From assembly GCA_021432605.1 (NCBI GenBank), contig MU271149.1:1426001-1490000 (forward strand): a stretch of 64,000 nucleotides of DNA. The letters run 5' to 3'. Positions 19,736-32,745 of the stretch are shown one piece after another. The notes under the pieces were generated by a model. It had not been told where the DNA came from. It did no database searches and saw only the letters and a program-made list of their open reading frames with translations. Positions within the stretch are counted from its first letter, which is position 1. Each line of letters starts with the position of its first letter. The translations under genes and the position numbers were made by a program. The DNA comes from Coniochaeta sp. PMI_546 (lineage: Eukaryota > Ascomycota > Sordariomycetes > Coniochaetales > Coniochaetaceae).

Positions 19736-20398
19736 TGTGGCAATGGTAATTCTTGTTTTTAAAGATCGATATTTGCTGTGATCGTGGAAAAGGAGATTTC
19801 AAGGCTGGAAGACTAGGAACATGATTGTAAAGTAGAGGCAGCAGAGTACGAAGGGGATTTCCAAAGATGGAAGGCGCTCAAAGGCTCGACAGAGTCGCGG
19901 GCCATGTAATAGGGAGAATGCTGAACTCGAGTGACAAGTTTGGTCCGGCCCAGAGTGAAGTACAGATACAACGGTCACTAAAGTGTTGCATGGGCTGGGA
20001 TTGCATTCCTCATCTCGTGCATGATGATGTTGCTTTGGCGACCCTTAATCATCTGTTATGCCGCTTTCATGTTGGCACTAATATTGGCAATGGGTAGCAT
20101 CCGGAGTGGACTGCATGTCATATCGAACCTATGGCGCAGAAGCAACTGTTTGCTGTCTGGGAATTTACTTGTCACCTGCAGAAACCAGGACAAGCATTTG
20201 TCGGGGACTCTTCCTTCTGGAAATCCTAGAATGCAGAAAGGTCGCGCTTCGTTTCCAAGGGGAAAAATTAGGTCTTTTGAGATAGTTGTAACGTTGTCTT
20301 GAGTAGTCTACAATATAAGCTAAGCTCTCCTGAGCGGCTGTATTCAAGGTTAATCCAAGATGTGAGGAGTTATGAGACATTTGTAGTGTTTTCTCCCC
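19736..20398. other. Intergenic region
   Basis: Methyltransferase promoter and 3' end of the minus-strand MFS gene. No coding signal was seen. Confidence 0.55.
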
Positions 20399-22221
20399 TT
20401 AGAATCCATGATCCTCTCCCTTGGCAAGAACATGTTGTCCTTCCTCGGAGTCAGACGTCCTGAAGGGCGTGATCTCCCGGATTTTGTGGCCCCAGATCAT
20501 AAGTGCAATCAAAAACATAAAGGCGAATACGGTAAAGAAGGCCATCATGCCATACACCCAGCCGACACCAACCGCGGCGATCCAGGGGTTGATGTAGAAG
20601 TTGATAGACAATCCTAAAAAGAGGCGCATTGAGTTGAGCACCAGCGTCGCCTCGACAGTGTGCGTCCGGAAACATTCACAGATGTAGTTGACCGTGATGG
20701 GGATGCTGACGAGCGAGCCAATGGTGACGAAGAACTGGGCGACAGCCATGACGGCCCAGTGTAGTCTGTACTGCATAGCAATGCCCACGAGCCCCAGACC
20801 CAGTGGCATGAGGACAAAGTTGGTAGGCCACAGAGCGTGGAGACGATATTCCGGTTTCCAGACCCCCTTGTTGCGCGCCACGAGCCACAATGGTATCCGG
20901 TCGCTGAAAAAATGTCCGTAGGCAAGTCCCACAACAAACCCGATCCAGTGGATAAAGGTGACTGCGGACCGCAATGTCAGTATGACTGTGACAATCGATC
21001 CGTTACTCAGGAGGATACTCTGTAACTCACAAGCCGCGTTCTGTGTAACGGTGAAGCCGTATATGCCGCCGGCCTTAACGGGCAGCTGAAGCCAAACCGG
21101 CGTCAAGGCGTTTAGGGCGACATAGAAGCCAAAGCTGATTGTATCAAACCCTGCAATAATCAGTAGCACTGGAGCGACTGCAATCTTGAAAGGTGTAATT
21201 GCCACCTTGACCTACTCACTTGTCAGCACAGTCCGTTTCGTTGCACATGGTTTGCGGCAGGACTGTCTCACCGTGTGACCCCACGATGTTGGTGGTACAA
21301 CCTTGTTTCCCGGAAAGAAGGTGTCCAAGCGATCTTTGATCCAGCTGTCAGGCTTGGTGCGATTGGAGGCGTCATCACCACGGTTGTAGCTCGTCTCTTC
21401 AAGGAACAGGAAGACGACAACGATGGTGAAGGCTGTCAGTGCCACAGACCACCAGTATTCAACGGGCCAGTAGGCATTGGCTGCAACAAAACCTGCAAAC
21501 GTCGGACCAGCCGAGGCTCCAAAGTTCAGAGCCAGATGCAGAATGGTAAAGGCTCGCCCTCGCTGGTGCAGAAAGAACATGTCGACGAGGTACCTCGGGC
21601 CAAGAACGCTGACCGTGACGCCGAAGAAGGCCGAGAAATACCTGGAGACGAGATACGGTGCATATTGATCATGTCCGGTCATTAGCGGCGCCCATATCTG
21701 AGCGGCGAGCTGCCCGAACAGAGTCCAAAAGATGACCGAAGAGCGTCCAAACTTGTGGGACAGGGGCCACCACAGGTAGCCACCGGTAGCCAGCCCGGCG
21801 GAAGCGGCAGAGTTCTGCTCTTTATTAGCGGACACGCGAGTGCTCATGGGCTGTCGAGCTTACAAAGTAGGTTATCTGGACTGTAGTCTTGTGGTATAGT
21901 GCAGCTTGTTGTTGGATGTTCAGCTGACCGCAGAACGGGGCGGAGAAACCAACGAACATGGCGAGGAAAAGAGTTGCTACAATGGTGGCCTTCTTCGACA
22001 AGGGCCAGTTCTGCAGCGGTAACCCATCAACTTCATGGTCTCCGATACTGAGGGGCGGTAAGGGCAGCTCCTACCAGTGGATCCCGCGGATCGCTGGATG
22101 GTTGAGGGATGAGGATGATCCCGCCGTCCGAGGTCTTCATATCGTGCTTGGAAGCATCATCATTGACGACAGTCGTGTTTTTTTCATCGCTCACCGCGTC
22201 CAGCACGTCCAGCTGTGCCAT
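20399..22221 (-). CDS. MFS transporter (second)
   Basis: Five exons on the minus strand: 22221-22075, 22010-21864, 21814-21272, 21211-21031, 20961-20399 (526 aa). All junctions keep the frame and give continuous helices. After a hydrophilic tail ending SSDPRDPLNWPLSKK, helix 1 runs through TLFLAMFVGFSAPF. A motif-A-like WWPLSHKFGRSSVIF follows helix 2, and a large central loop (SYNRGDDASNRTKPDSWIK) separates the two halves. The DPxNWP opening is typical of fungal DHA1-like exporters. Substrate unknown. It lies 663 bp from the AusD-like methyltransferase on the same strand, so the two may be co-expressed. Confidence 0.85.
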
Positions 22222-25200
22222 GTTGGAGTTGTGACCAGGACACTCTCAGGGGACGGTTCGTCGATGTATGGTGACTCTAGACTGTCTAGATCAAACTTGA
22301 TGGAGGGGGTTGGAAGACCTTTGATGGAGACAGAGTGGAAGCAAAATCGGCTGCCGTAATGGTCACTACAAAGGTGTGGTAGTACGCAAACGGCCGACAG
22401 GCGGCACAGGTGTTCAACCGAAGCCTCGGTAACGTGCTGGTGGTTGGGAAAGGAGAAGAACACGGGGAGAAAGAGGATTGATGATAGGATGCTTATGAAG
22501 ATTGGATATTGCATGAGCTTCGAGAAGGGAACCTAGAACATTGAGTGCATAATCGAGTTCTGGCAGCCATCCCATCCTGCAGGCTTTGCACTCCCAGAGA
22601 CCTTGTCTTGTAAGAGGATGCCAGGGAATGCTCCTTTGGAGTAACAATACCTTCCCGACCGATGTAAGTCAGACCAATCAAACGGACAACCTGAAGTAGA
22701 GGACCCATCCAGGAATTATCCAGAAGCTGGCGTTGCAGTCGCATAGAGCAGCCACGCATCCAATAGATTACAGCTTGTCGGAGATTATGAGGGCGACGTC
22801 CTGAAAGAAAATCGACTGATGCAGGTATCAGGCAACTACCACTCAACAGATATCGAGACAAGTGTGCAGCACCGCAGCATTTCGCAAGATGAGACAATAC
22901 TACGGCACCCTGTCCAAGCCACCAGCAGGCTGGAGGCAAAGCAAAGCAGCAAACATTGCCTCGTCCAGGCAATCTTCCTAACACCATATTCTGAATCGAG
23001 TGCGTTGGTTAGCTTCGATTCGTTCTGTTACACAGCTCCGGAATTGTACTGTATCTCCAGATCAAGAGGAACGACCTCACGAGCTTGTGGCAACTCGTGA
23101 CATCAAGGATGTGGTCAGGACGCTCAAAACGCATATCTGGATGCTCATAGAGATCTTGACTGATCAAGAACACCACACAACTCAACACATTTTCACGTTC
23201 CAAACCCGCAGTTTGAAGGATGCTCGTGTTGCATTCGCTGTGCCGTGGCTGTTGGTTCTCAAATTAACTCGACGAAAAGCTATGCAGTTGGTAGGTAGAC
23301 AAGGATAGGGCGGGCGGGGAAGTCTTCCGCGCAGCAGCGGCCGCATTTGCATGGTTGCTTGTATGGAGGCCATTGGCTGAAGCATCGGGACGCATCCAGT
23401 GTCGGACCTGGATACGCTGGCTTTCTTGAGGCTTGATCGAGTGATTTGAGTCGCCAACACCAGTAAAAGGATTTGGCATTTCCCTCAGTTCCATGCTGCC
23501 GGCAGGACGGATTGCAGCCAGCAAACCCGATATCCTTTGAAGCCGCAATGTGATTCTACACGTGTACGGTACACTCGTTATGCAAGAGGAGTCAAGGTCG
23601 GACGAACGAGGCCCCACTCTCGCCGTGCAAACATGTCCAACGTACACACTAGTATGGTACTACCATCGATGCGCCACAGGGGTTTGGAGGCGATATCTTC
23701 TTGAGGTACCTTATGTTACGGTGCCTTGAGAGGGGGCGGGACCAGAACTACAGCCACATGGAGGAAATTCCATCTGGATCCTGCTGTGGCCTTGGCCAGT
23801 GGTTCACCCGGTTCCTATGATATCACATCGATCTTGTCATATAATGATGCAGATGGCATGATCCATTTGGGCATGAGTTGGTACGACGAACTGCAAACCT
23901 GCATGGGAACCTAGACAATGAGCGGCGATGTCTCAGCCGAAGCAACATTAGTACCCTGTAGCGTCTCAGTCAGTGCTTCCCGGCCTTTCGCTCGGCCGAT
24001 AGAAACTGGAAGGTCGGGTTTCGATCTGACCTTCGGCCTATGTTCCTGATCTGCGACGCCAGCGACGGTTGCATCTGAAATTTTGCAAATCGATCAGCGC
24101 ACTCAAAAGGTTACATCAACTTCGATGCACTTGGTGTTCCAAGATGCAACGAAGACGTCCATTCAAGGATTTGCATCCAACCTGGAAGTTCTCGACTAGG
24201 TTTAGGCTAACGTTTAGCAGTGTAGTGCAGGAGCTCTAGTGCCGGCAGAGGCGTCAATTAGTGTCGTCTAGGGCCCCCCACTTTCCGAGGCCAAGTGTGG
24301 GAGGGAAGAAGCTGGGCGCTGGCGAGGGTTGCTATCCACATCATCCGCTTTCGTGTCTTCCGTCTACTGTCCTCCACCGTCACTTGAACTCTTGGCTTTG
24401 GTCGATATAATCTTGCCGTTTTAAATGCGATGACGAGAAATTCTTATTATTGAGTTGACAACAATACTGAAACACGACATGGGAGATCTGGGCCTCACAT
24501 CGTACAAGTTTCGTGCCTTGATTATATTCCTTCCTGATGTTCCGTCTGAACCTGGTCCTAGCAGCATGGGAACGTCACTCGAGGGAGTGCAGCATCTCGT
24601 AGATAAAGAGAGGTGTCAGAGAAGAAGGCAAAGCAAACCGAGACGCCAATGAATGCAGTTAGTAGCAGCAAGGGTGGCTACCAGGTAGGACTTTGCCGTC
24701 TCCGACATTTTCATTCGTTCCTTATATATCTGAATCAGGTACCAGCTAGAACGAGTACGAGGAGAGGTATGCAGGCCCAAATTACTTTCAAACATAAAAC
24801 GTTCATCCTTGTTCTCTATCACCTCATTCGAGATGCAGTGGACAGCCCATGCCCTGCTCAGCAGGCAGGGATCAACTTCCGTCTATGGTAGCCATTGTGC
24901 CTGAAAAAGCAACGTCGGTTCGGGTACCTGGTCCTCCTATTCTGCCAGTAGCTTGATGTACAGTACCTCACCTTGCAGGCGTTTGAGGCAATGTGATGAC
25001 CTTCCATCTCATATCGGCTCTTTGGCCCTCGCGGAAGCTGCCCATGGTCTTTGAAGCGTGGGAGTTTGAAGACCGATCTGTAACGTCTAAAGGAATTCAA
25101 ATGGTGAGAGAGAGTACCTAAGGTGGCTCAGAGTTTGGTCGTTTAGGCCACTTTTCAACGTGAACCTCAAGTGTACCTAAGTACCTACCTTACATACCTT

Positions 25201-25437
25201 TTCCATCAAGTTTCCTGCGAGGAAGGTGCGGCCGTCCCGTGTTGTTCAAAGTGGTCAACGTTCGGGTCGACGTTCACTTTCAACTTTGTGTAATTTGTTC
25301 CTCCAACTTGTTTTTCCTCTAGAGACTGCCATCCTTTGTTCAGTAAGGCGATCACGTCGAACAGTACACTCGAATGATGATCGACAATCATGTACTCTCC
25401 TCTTGAGCAAAACGGGGCGCAAGTCACGCTTGCAACC
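22222..25437. other. 3.2-kb gene-poor region
   Basis: No gene supported. Open frames of up to 164 codons (22493-22987 minus, 23264-23647 minus) have no domain, no splice logic and biased composition. A CCTA/TACC-rich stretch at about 25165-25200 is a simple-sequence motif in the promoter of the following gene. Confidence 0.45.
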
Positions 25438-26797
25438 ATGTCAATGGCAGAGGAACTCACGACGAGGGCGTGTCTTCCGGACATTCCTGATGAGGTTCAC
25501 CAGAAGAAGTTATTCGCCCTTGTTCCGACCATTATCGTTATGGTTCTATCCATCACGACCTATGGTCTGAGGTTGTTTTGCAGGAGGAAGACTGGTCAGA
25601 AGCTCTGGTGGGACGACTACCTCATGGGAGCTGGACTCCTGATCAGCCTCGAGCCATCCATCTGCGAGTTCTTATGTGAGTCATTCAAATGTGAGACTTG
25701 GTTGCACGGCGTCTGATAGACTCGCAGTGGTCCAGAATGGCCTCGGTCACCACATATGTAACGTGCCTGCCCAGCAAGCGGCCAGGTTTGCACGAGTGAG
25801 TCCTAATAACATGATCATGACTTGATCGATTCTAAGAAGCTCGACTAACCAGAGTGTCTAGATATCTTTCGCACTTCAACGTGCCAACCAGCCAGCATTG
25901 GCCTGCATCAAGACATCCATCGTTCTCTTTTATGTGCGAATATTCTCAACCAGGAAGTTCCGAGTAGCGGCCTACTGCGTTATCGCGTACACCATCGCCT
26001 GGGCCATATCGACTTGGATAGTCAACTTGACAGTGTGCACGCCCATTGCCTTCTACTACGACAGAACGATCCCGGGCGGCACTTGCAGAAACCAAGCTAT
26101 CTCGGGATCAATCAATGGTGGACTGTCACTGCTGGGAGACATCTTAGTTCTCGGCCTACCGATCCCCGTCGTCTGGAGTCTGAAGATCAACACGCGGAAG
26201 AAGGCCGGAATCCTGGGCATCTTCCTCCTCGGCGTCTTTGTCTGCGTCGCCAGCATTATTCGTATCATCGAGCTAACCAAGTTTGTCGTCACGGACCCGA
26301 CATACACCCAAGTGCAGGCCAGCACCTGGACAACCCTGGAACAAGGTGTGGCTGTCATCAGCGGTAACCTCCCGCTTCTCGCACCACTGTTCGAGCGCTA
26401 TTTCCGCGGCCGTGGTTCGTATGGCAGCGGAAGCGGAAGTGGCTATGGTTACGGCTCTAAGGGGAGGAGACTCGAGTCCTCGGGTACGCGCGGCGGCCCT
26501 GGCGGATCACGTACGAGCAAGTCCAACAGCGGGAACCCGAGAATGAACTTCCATGACCCGATGGGAACGACTACCATCAGCGCGCAACGATCTGGCCCGC
26601 GCAGCGATCCCTACCGATTGAGTGACGAGGAGTCACAGACACAGGCTGACAGTGTCCATGATATCGAACTGGATGACAGGGCCATTCTGGTCAAGACCCA
26701 GGTCATCGTGACGGAGTCTAGAGGTGCCGACACTGAAACACATCAGAACAATCAGCAGGATGGGCGCAAGAGGTCGTCAAGCTGGCTTCGGGATTGA
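25438..26797 (+). CDS. Fungal rhodopsin-like seven-helix membrane protein (PTH11/SAT4-related)
   Basis: Three exons: 25438-25675, 25728-25795, 25862-26797 (413 aa). The model gives the family pattern: helix 1 ALVPTIIVMVLSITTYGLRL, then KLWWDDYLMGAG. The exon 2 block LVQNGLGHHI follows, then QPALACIKTSIVLFYVRIF, and a last helix after WTTLEQGVAVISGNLPLLAP. These are markers of the fungal rhodopsin domain family that includes Pth11-like GPCR candidates. It has no N-terminal CFEM domain. The cytosolic tail from about residue 260 is Gly/Ser/Arg-rich and probably disordered. Ligand and role are unknown. Starts at 25390 or 25444 are alternatives. Confidence 0.85.
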
Positions 26798-27797
26798 CGT
26801 GATTCCTATCGGACATCCTGGAGCGGCGTGTGCTTGTATGGCTGATCGAGGTGTCGTAAATTACTTGTTCAACACGGCGTACTAGATGATTTTCACAATT
26901 GTTACTTGCTACTTGACCCAAGTCAAGCTGATCTCAGACAGAGCATCCAGGGGAGGCGAACTGGTTGACCGAAATATGGATGGATGTAGGGAGACATCGA
27001 TGACATTTGCGCGTTCAGACCAGAATACCTTGCTTTAAATAGAAATATCTCGCTACCTGTTCATCTGCCTTTCTGTGGATTACGGGCCTCTGATCTTCCG
27101 ATCTGTAGCACAAGCCGGCGGCATGACACAGGCAATGCCTGTGATTATATAGCCCAACCCGTCCGTGATGGGCCACTTCATGACGCCAGATACTGGCGTT
27201 CCTTCGGGAAGGTCTGGTGAATGTCAGAATCTGTCCTATTCATGCGACACTTCCGACATAACACAGCAATAGTGTACTGACGGGAGTAGCTAAATCGTTC
27301 TTAGATCTCGCCTTGACGCCCAACCTTATTGTGTTCTTAGCTTAGAAACCTTGCCGATGTTTCTCTTGCCAAAGATTTGACCTGCCACTTGTTTGTTCCG
27401 CTCGGACATGTGCTCTTTGACCCTCGTTGAGACGTTCTTTGTAAGTTCTAACAATGTCATTTACTTCATGGTAAAGATACATCTCTTAATAAGGAGACAT
27501 AGACAAAGAAGCGCCGAGCAGCCTTCGACGTCTAATCACTATATCAATGTGTAAATTCACTGTCTCCGTCTCCAATGCCTCCTGATTCATCACTTGTTAC
27601 TGACTACCACACCTGCAAGGTTTTGTCCATCTCTTCGCCTCGCCTCCCCTACCCGCTCCGACACAAGGAGACTGCCCTTGAGGTGCCATCCAGTAAGTTA
27701 CCACTCCACAGCTTACGCAAAGGTTAAGCACTTTCTACGCCAGTCTCCATCCGCATCTTTGGATCAGCAGACACGCGGCGTCCAGCATCACATCAAT
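26798..27797. other. 1-kb intergenic region with three small inverted repeats
   Basis: No coding exon was recognised. Contains perfect short inverted repeats at 27127-27143, 27183-27199 and 27201-27212 (see findings). Confidence 0.5.
27127..27212. repeat. Three tandem perfect short hairpins
   Basis: CACAGGC-AAT-GCCTGTG (27127-27143), ACGCCAG-ATA-CTGGCGT (27183-27199) and CCTTC-GG-GAAGG (27201-27212) are each perfect inverted repeats. The first two share a 7-bp arm and 3-nt loop geometry. They could be dyad binding sites, as for Zn2Cys6 factors that bind inverted triplets, or transcript hairpins. Confidence 0.4.
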
Positions 27798-28028
27798 ATG
27801 TGCTACCAAACAGTCAACTCCTTCGTCTGCGGGCACAACTCTGTCCTAAGCGTGACAGCGTGCCCGTATGCCCAGGCGAGCGGGAGGTACTGCCCCGACT
27901 TCCAGATGTCGGTCGATGAGGCGAATTCGAGATACTACGACATGCCTTGCCTGCCTTGCACGGGCAGTGGTGGCAGTGACAAGAAAGGTAAGTCCAGCCA
28001 CAAGAAAGGGAAGAGCAGCCGGAAGTAG
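27798..28028 (+). CDS. Tiny Cys/His-rich protein, MC-x8-CGH type
   Basis: Intronless from ATG 27798, 76 aa. The pattern is Met-Cys, eight residues, Cys-Gly-His, eight residues, Cys, then Cys, and a PCLPC motif. The tail is basic and repeats KKGKSS twice. The Cys/His spacing suggests a small zinc-binding fold. There is no signal peptide or membrane segment, so it should be cytosolic or nuclear. A second protein with the same opening pattern lies at 38302-38481. I recognise the pattern as common among short hypothetical proteins of Sordariomycetes but know no function. Confidence 0.6.
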   Translation: MCYQTVNSFVCGHNSVLSVTACPYAQASGRYCPDFQMSVDEANSRYYDMPCLPCTGSGGSDKKGKSSHKKGKSSRK

Positions 28029-31000
28029 AGCTTGTCGAGTTGGCTGCTAGGATGGAGGTGTCGAAGGGTGACTCGGTAAGTTTGCCGCTTGGTGTAGAGT
28101 TCCGATGGTCGATTTCCAGGGAAGTCGGCTGCTTGAGGCAGTGGGAGGCCAAGTGGACCACGATCTTGACATAAGATGCCGTGCTATGTGCTCTAGGCGG
28201 GCAAAGTTTGCGGATTTTAGGGTGGGAAAAAGGTATGGGAGCCATCAAGCAGATTTTTTCGAGGATTTGGACATACACATACTCCTCGACCAACAATTTC
28301 TCACCGAATTTTAACTTCTGGAACGAATATGAATGACTTCAACTATTCTGTGACTTTCTTAGATGAGTACCCCTTTTCTATGTGATGATATGCCCCAAAA
28401 CAGACCAGAGTGAGGGCGACTTTCATCTTTCCAACCCACCCTCAAAAAGCAGGTTTTGAAGACAGGCCGTACTTTCAAGCAGGTGAGTACAGAGTTTACA
28501 GGACCTCCGGATCTACAGCGAGCAAGCAGGAATGCTCTGTCTAAACCAGGTCTCACCAGTGTCCGAGAATAACCAGCTCTTGATCTCCCGCAACAGCAGC
28601 AGCTTACAGGTATGAGCCATTGTCCGCAATCCTCTACGAAGATGTGAGCGCATTGCTTGTGTTAACCAGACAGAACTTGCGTGGCTTCAAAGTAGTCTAG
28701 TCGTGTAAAGCTTCGGTGGATGCCTTATGCCGTAATTACAAAACAGCAGACGCAGTGATTTGAATCATGGACGCCGGTGAGCATTGAAGTGTATTCAGAA
28801 CGGGACAGCAATTGTCTGACCTGAATCACTTTTCCCAGCTTATCGCATTTGTGTTACAAGACTTTAAGACATTGGTTCGGCCGAAGTCGAAGGTAGTGCC
28901 ATAATCACTTCCTCTTGTAGCCGGAGATAGCACATAGGGGAAACATTTTATTGAAGATGATCATTGAACTCAGCATAGCTAGACTATATCATGAGAGAAC
29001 GATGTCACGGGAGGGGACGATGCGCTAAGCCGCGCCGGAGGTCTGCAAAGCAAAGGCTCGTAGACAGAGTTTTTTTTGCGAGGCTTGTATCGATATCACT
29101 GTATATTGAGCGACTTTTGTCCTCGACAAGTGTTGTCCAGAGTCTTGGCCGAATTGAATGATTGTCAAACCGCGTCTCGAAGTTGCTTGACCACTGGTAA
29201 CTCGAGCGACATGTCGTTGTTGAAGCTCAAATCCGCTATTATTAGCGCACGGCTAGGATTACCCCGCTGATAAGCGAAGAAGCTTTGACAAGCATTTCAG
29301 TGGCTTCCTTGGCTACTGCCAAGCCTGGTAAACCATGCTAGCGACGAAGCCTCAAGATCCAAAATCTGGCGAGAGAACTCGAAATTGTCGTGCGAGGTAA
29401 CCAGGCAGCAATGTTTATCGGAGAGTCAAGACATTTATCTGGTTGTAAAACATTGCCAACAGAAATGTCTTGATGTGATATCCGTGACATCCACGGTGGC
29501 ACATTCATGGAAGAAGCTTGAATAAGGCATTGCTTGCCCGTATTCCCTAGGGAACTGATGATGGCAAGCACGGAAAAAAAGACACGAGACGACGGGAGAC
29601 AGCAGGAAAGCTTCCCGATGAACTTAAGCTAAGAGAGCGCTGCTGAATGCAGGAGCCCGGGATTTCGGGGAACGCGACAGACTAGCCCGACCATGCCGAC
29701 GATGTTCGGTGCGCCGTGCCAGCCTCAGATCTCCAGTCTTTGTGTAAGATGCTGTCGTTCAAACGCTTGTACGCGCAAACACAAGGCCTGCCATGTCGAA
29801 AGAGTCGCACAATTGATCCCGTCAGTGTCGCCTCAACAACGACCACGTAACCACGGCGTATTTCGTTGCGATGAGATCGGACTGTGCTATGACTCTAGTC
29901 CTGGTTCGAACGGGTCGGCCGGAGCCCTCCTAGACATTTCTATGCGCCGGAGAGCAAATGGAACTGAAGACTCATTTCTATTACGCTGATGCTGGAGAAG
30001 ACATTTGGCGGGTATCGGATCAGAAGTGCTGATGAATCACCCGTCCCGGCGCAATTACAGAGGGCTATCGATGCGACAGTGCACCTTCCTTTCAGGGACA
30101 AATGCGTATCGGGATCCTTCACCCAAAACGATGGACGGAAAACCCGACCAGGGAGCCCGTAGTTGCATCAACCAGACTCCTGGGAGCTGTCAACGCGGGA
30201 AGTACGACGCAAATAGCTCGAGTGGAATAAGACACATCTATATTTGTTCTCTGGTTGTTGCTGTTGTCTCGCGGTCATTTTAAACCACAATATTTGCTGA
30301 AGGACTTGTCCAACGTCCCGTTACCATCATCGTGCGTACCGGTGACCATTTCGATAGAACAAGGATAACACGCATGTACATCACAATTGAGGGCCGAAGC
30401 ATGCTTGACGCCAATCACGACGCCGGCCTCGAATTCCTTATCTCGCGCCATCACCAGGAACATACAGCAAAGTGTCGTTGCAGCTTCAAGTTCTCCGCTA
30501 TTTGAGACCCCCCTCCCCAGCTGCCCCCCATTCCGAGCTAGTCTTGACACAAGCGTACAGCTTTCCTGCTCAACGTCATCCCAGCTTGGCAGTTTTACAG
30601 GGGATCCTTTTCCAAGAGCTCTCTCAACTCGCAGCTCCGCTGCCAGGTACCGCACGATCCATTGAGAGTATTTGACCGGGCCACCAGTTCCGAAAGCATC
30701 GACACCGCTATCTCGGCTGGACCCTCTACCTGGAAAAGGCAGATCTTGCATCACAGAGCACTCATTTGCGCAGCTCCGAGCTTGGTAGCTCGCTCCAACC
30801 ATGGCCGAACCTCAACCCGCACCGGCGGTCTCCGGAGAGTCTATCACCTCACCACCTTAGCAACTAGTCATGCGCAGTGTCCGTTACTTAGCATCGTCGT
30901 CGAATCACGGCCCGTCAAGCACGCCCTATCTAGCTGCAAGCGACTGTTATCTCCAGCTAAAGCTCTGGAAAAGCTTCCAGGCTAGACGTCAGCGCGGGAG

Positions 31001-31325
31001 GATGCGCTCCATCTTGCGTCAAGCCTGATGCAAGGGTTCAAACCGGCACCAAGGTAACGATGGAGCTGTTCCAATTCGTCTTCTGCATCCCACCCAGCTC
31101 TTGGGACAGCTCTTGAAAATGACAAGATGCTGCTCTTTCGTGGCTGGCTCTTTTTCATCTTGTCCTCGCGTTGAGAAGCACGTTCCCGGCAGCTCCACCG
31201 AACTCGTGTAGCATCAGTCTGAGTCGTGTAAAACCATCGACGTTTGTTCCTGCCGTGTTTCCCTGACTATATCCCCGGGGAAAATCCCAATTGGACCTTC
31301 CCTGGGTCTGCCGCGTCGCGACAAG
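28029..31325. other. 3.3-kb gene-poor region
   Basis: No gene supported on either strand. The largest open frame (30275-30802, minus, 175 codons) has no recognisable domain. No terminal repeats or transposase remnants were identified by eye. Confidence 0.45.
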
Positions 31326-32745
31326 ATGCGCTTTCCGTCCTTGGCGGGGGCCGCCTGGCTGGCTTCTTGCCTCCTCGGTCAAGTCACCGCTGCTGCGGTG
31401 CCTGATCACAGCCTCGCCGAGCGGCATGATAATGGGAAGATAGCCCCCAAGTTCTTCATCATTAGCATGGTGAGTCTACATGGAAGAGATCTCGAGCGTT
31501 GGATAGATACCCTTTGCGAGCAATTTGACTCACACGATGGACAGTTTGCGCCAGAAGCCGACATCTGGTACAAGAACCTCCCCAGCAGCGGACTTGGTGA
31601 TCTCCTGGCAGTCAACATCTCTGCGCCGGGGCTCTCGATGCTCTACCCACATGTCCACTGCGTGGCAGACTACAGCATCTGCCAGGTCACCACCGGCGAG
31701 GCCGAGATCAATGCGGCTGCCACCATCATGGCAGTCGTTCTTTCGGGCAAGTTCGACCTGACCAAGACGTACTTCATGATTGGCGGCATTGCGGGCGTGA
31801 ACCCGAAGTTGGCCGCATTGGGGAGTGTTGCGCTGTCTCGGTTCGCGATCCAGGTGGCTTTGCAGTACGAGTTTGATGCGCGGGAGATGCCGGAGAACTT
31901 CACCACGGGCTATTTACCCTATGGCACGTTCTTTCCGGATGAGTACCCGACCATCATCTACGGAACCGAGGTCTTCGAGGTCAATGTTGCCCTCCGGGAT
32001 ATCGCATTCGAGTACGCCAGCAAGGCGAACCTGAGCACGTCGGAGGAGTCTGCGGCATATGGGGCGAAGTACGCCGCCGAGGGACCGGCTTATGTGGCCG
32101 CGACCAAGGGCCCGTCCGTCGTGAAGTGTGACTCTGCGACTAGCGATGTGTACTATTCGGGTACACTCCTCAGCGAGGCGTTTGAGAATACGACGATTAG
32201 CTGGACGAACGGCAGTGGTGTGTACTGCATGACTGCCCAGGAGGATAATGCGACACTTGAAGTGCTCACTCGACTAGCCATCGAGGGGCTTGTGGACTTT
32301 GCGCGCATCATCGTGATGCGGACCGGTGAGTTGTCCCCTGGTACCAAACGCGATGGTCCGGACTAGCTAACCTGAAGCGGCAGGATCCGACTTCGACCGC
32401 CCCCCACCGGACGTGAGTGCTTTCGACCACCTGCGGGTGTTGGACCAGAACGGGTTCCTGATCGCCATCGATAACATCTACTACGCCGGCGTCGAGATCG
32501 TCAAGGGCGTCCTGAAGAACTGGGACTGCACCTTTAAGAAGGGTATCAAGCCGACCAACTACATCGGCGACATCTTCGGCAGTCTCGGAGGCGAGCCGGA
32601 CTTTGGTCCCGGCAGCCTGACGGAGGGCAAAGGGTACAAACCAGGTGGAAACAACCCCGATACCCACTTCAAGAGGAGCTTTGTCCCAGGCAAGGCCATT
32701 CGCAAGCGCAGCGATGTACCACCGATGGTCAGAGCGACCCAGTGA
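31326..32745 (+). CDS. Purine nucleoside permease (NUP) family protein, secretory signal
   Basis: Three exons: 31326-31469, 31545-32325, 32384-32745 (428 aa). Intron 1 is 75 nt and in frame. Removing it restores the family start KFFIISMFAPEADIW, which proves the join. Later markers are HVHCVADYSICQVTTGEAEINAA, YFMIGGIAGVNPK and the C-terminal block LDQNGFLIAIDNIYYAG. The family includes Candida albicans NUP, tied to nucleoside uptake, and is related to nucleoside phosphorylase folds. Residues 1-22 form a signal peptide, so this copy is probably secreted or on the cell surface. The catalytic or transport role is not settled for the family. Confidence 0.87.

Noticed and set aside
22493-22987. 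164-codon minus-strand open frame
   Set aside because: No recognisable domain, Cys/Trp-rich random look, no flanking exons.
30275-30802. 175-codon minus-strand open frame
   Set aside because: No family resemblance, and the surrounding 3 kb shows no gene structure.
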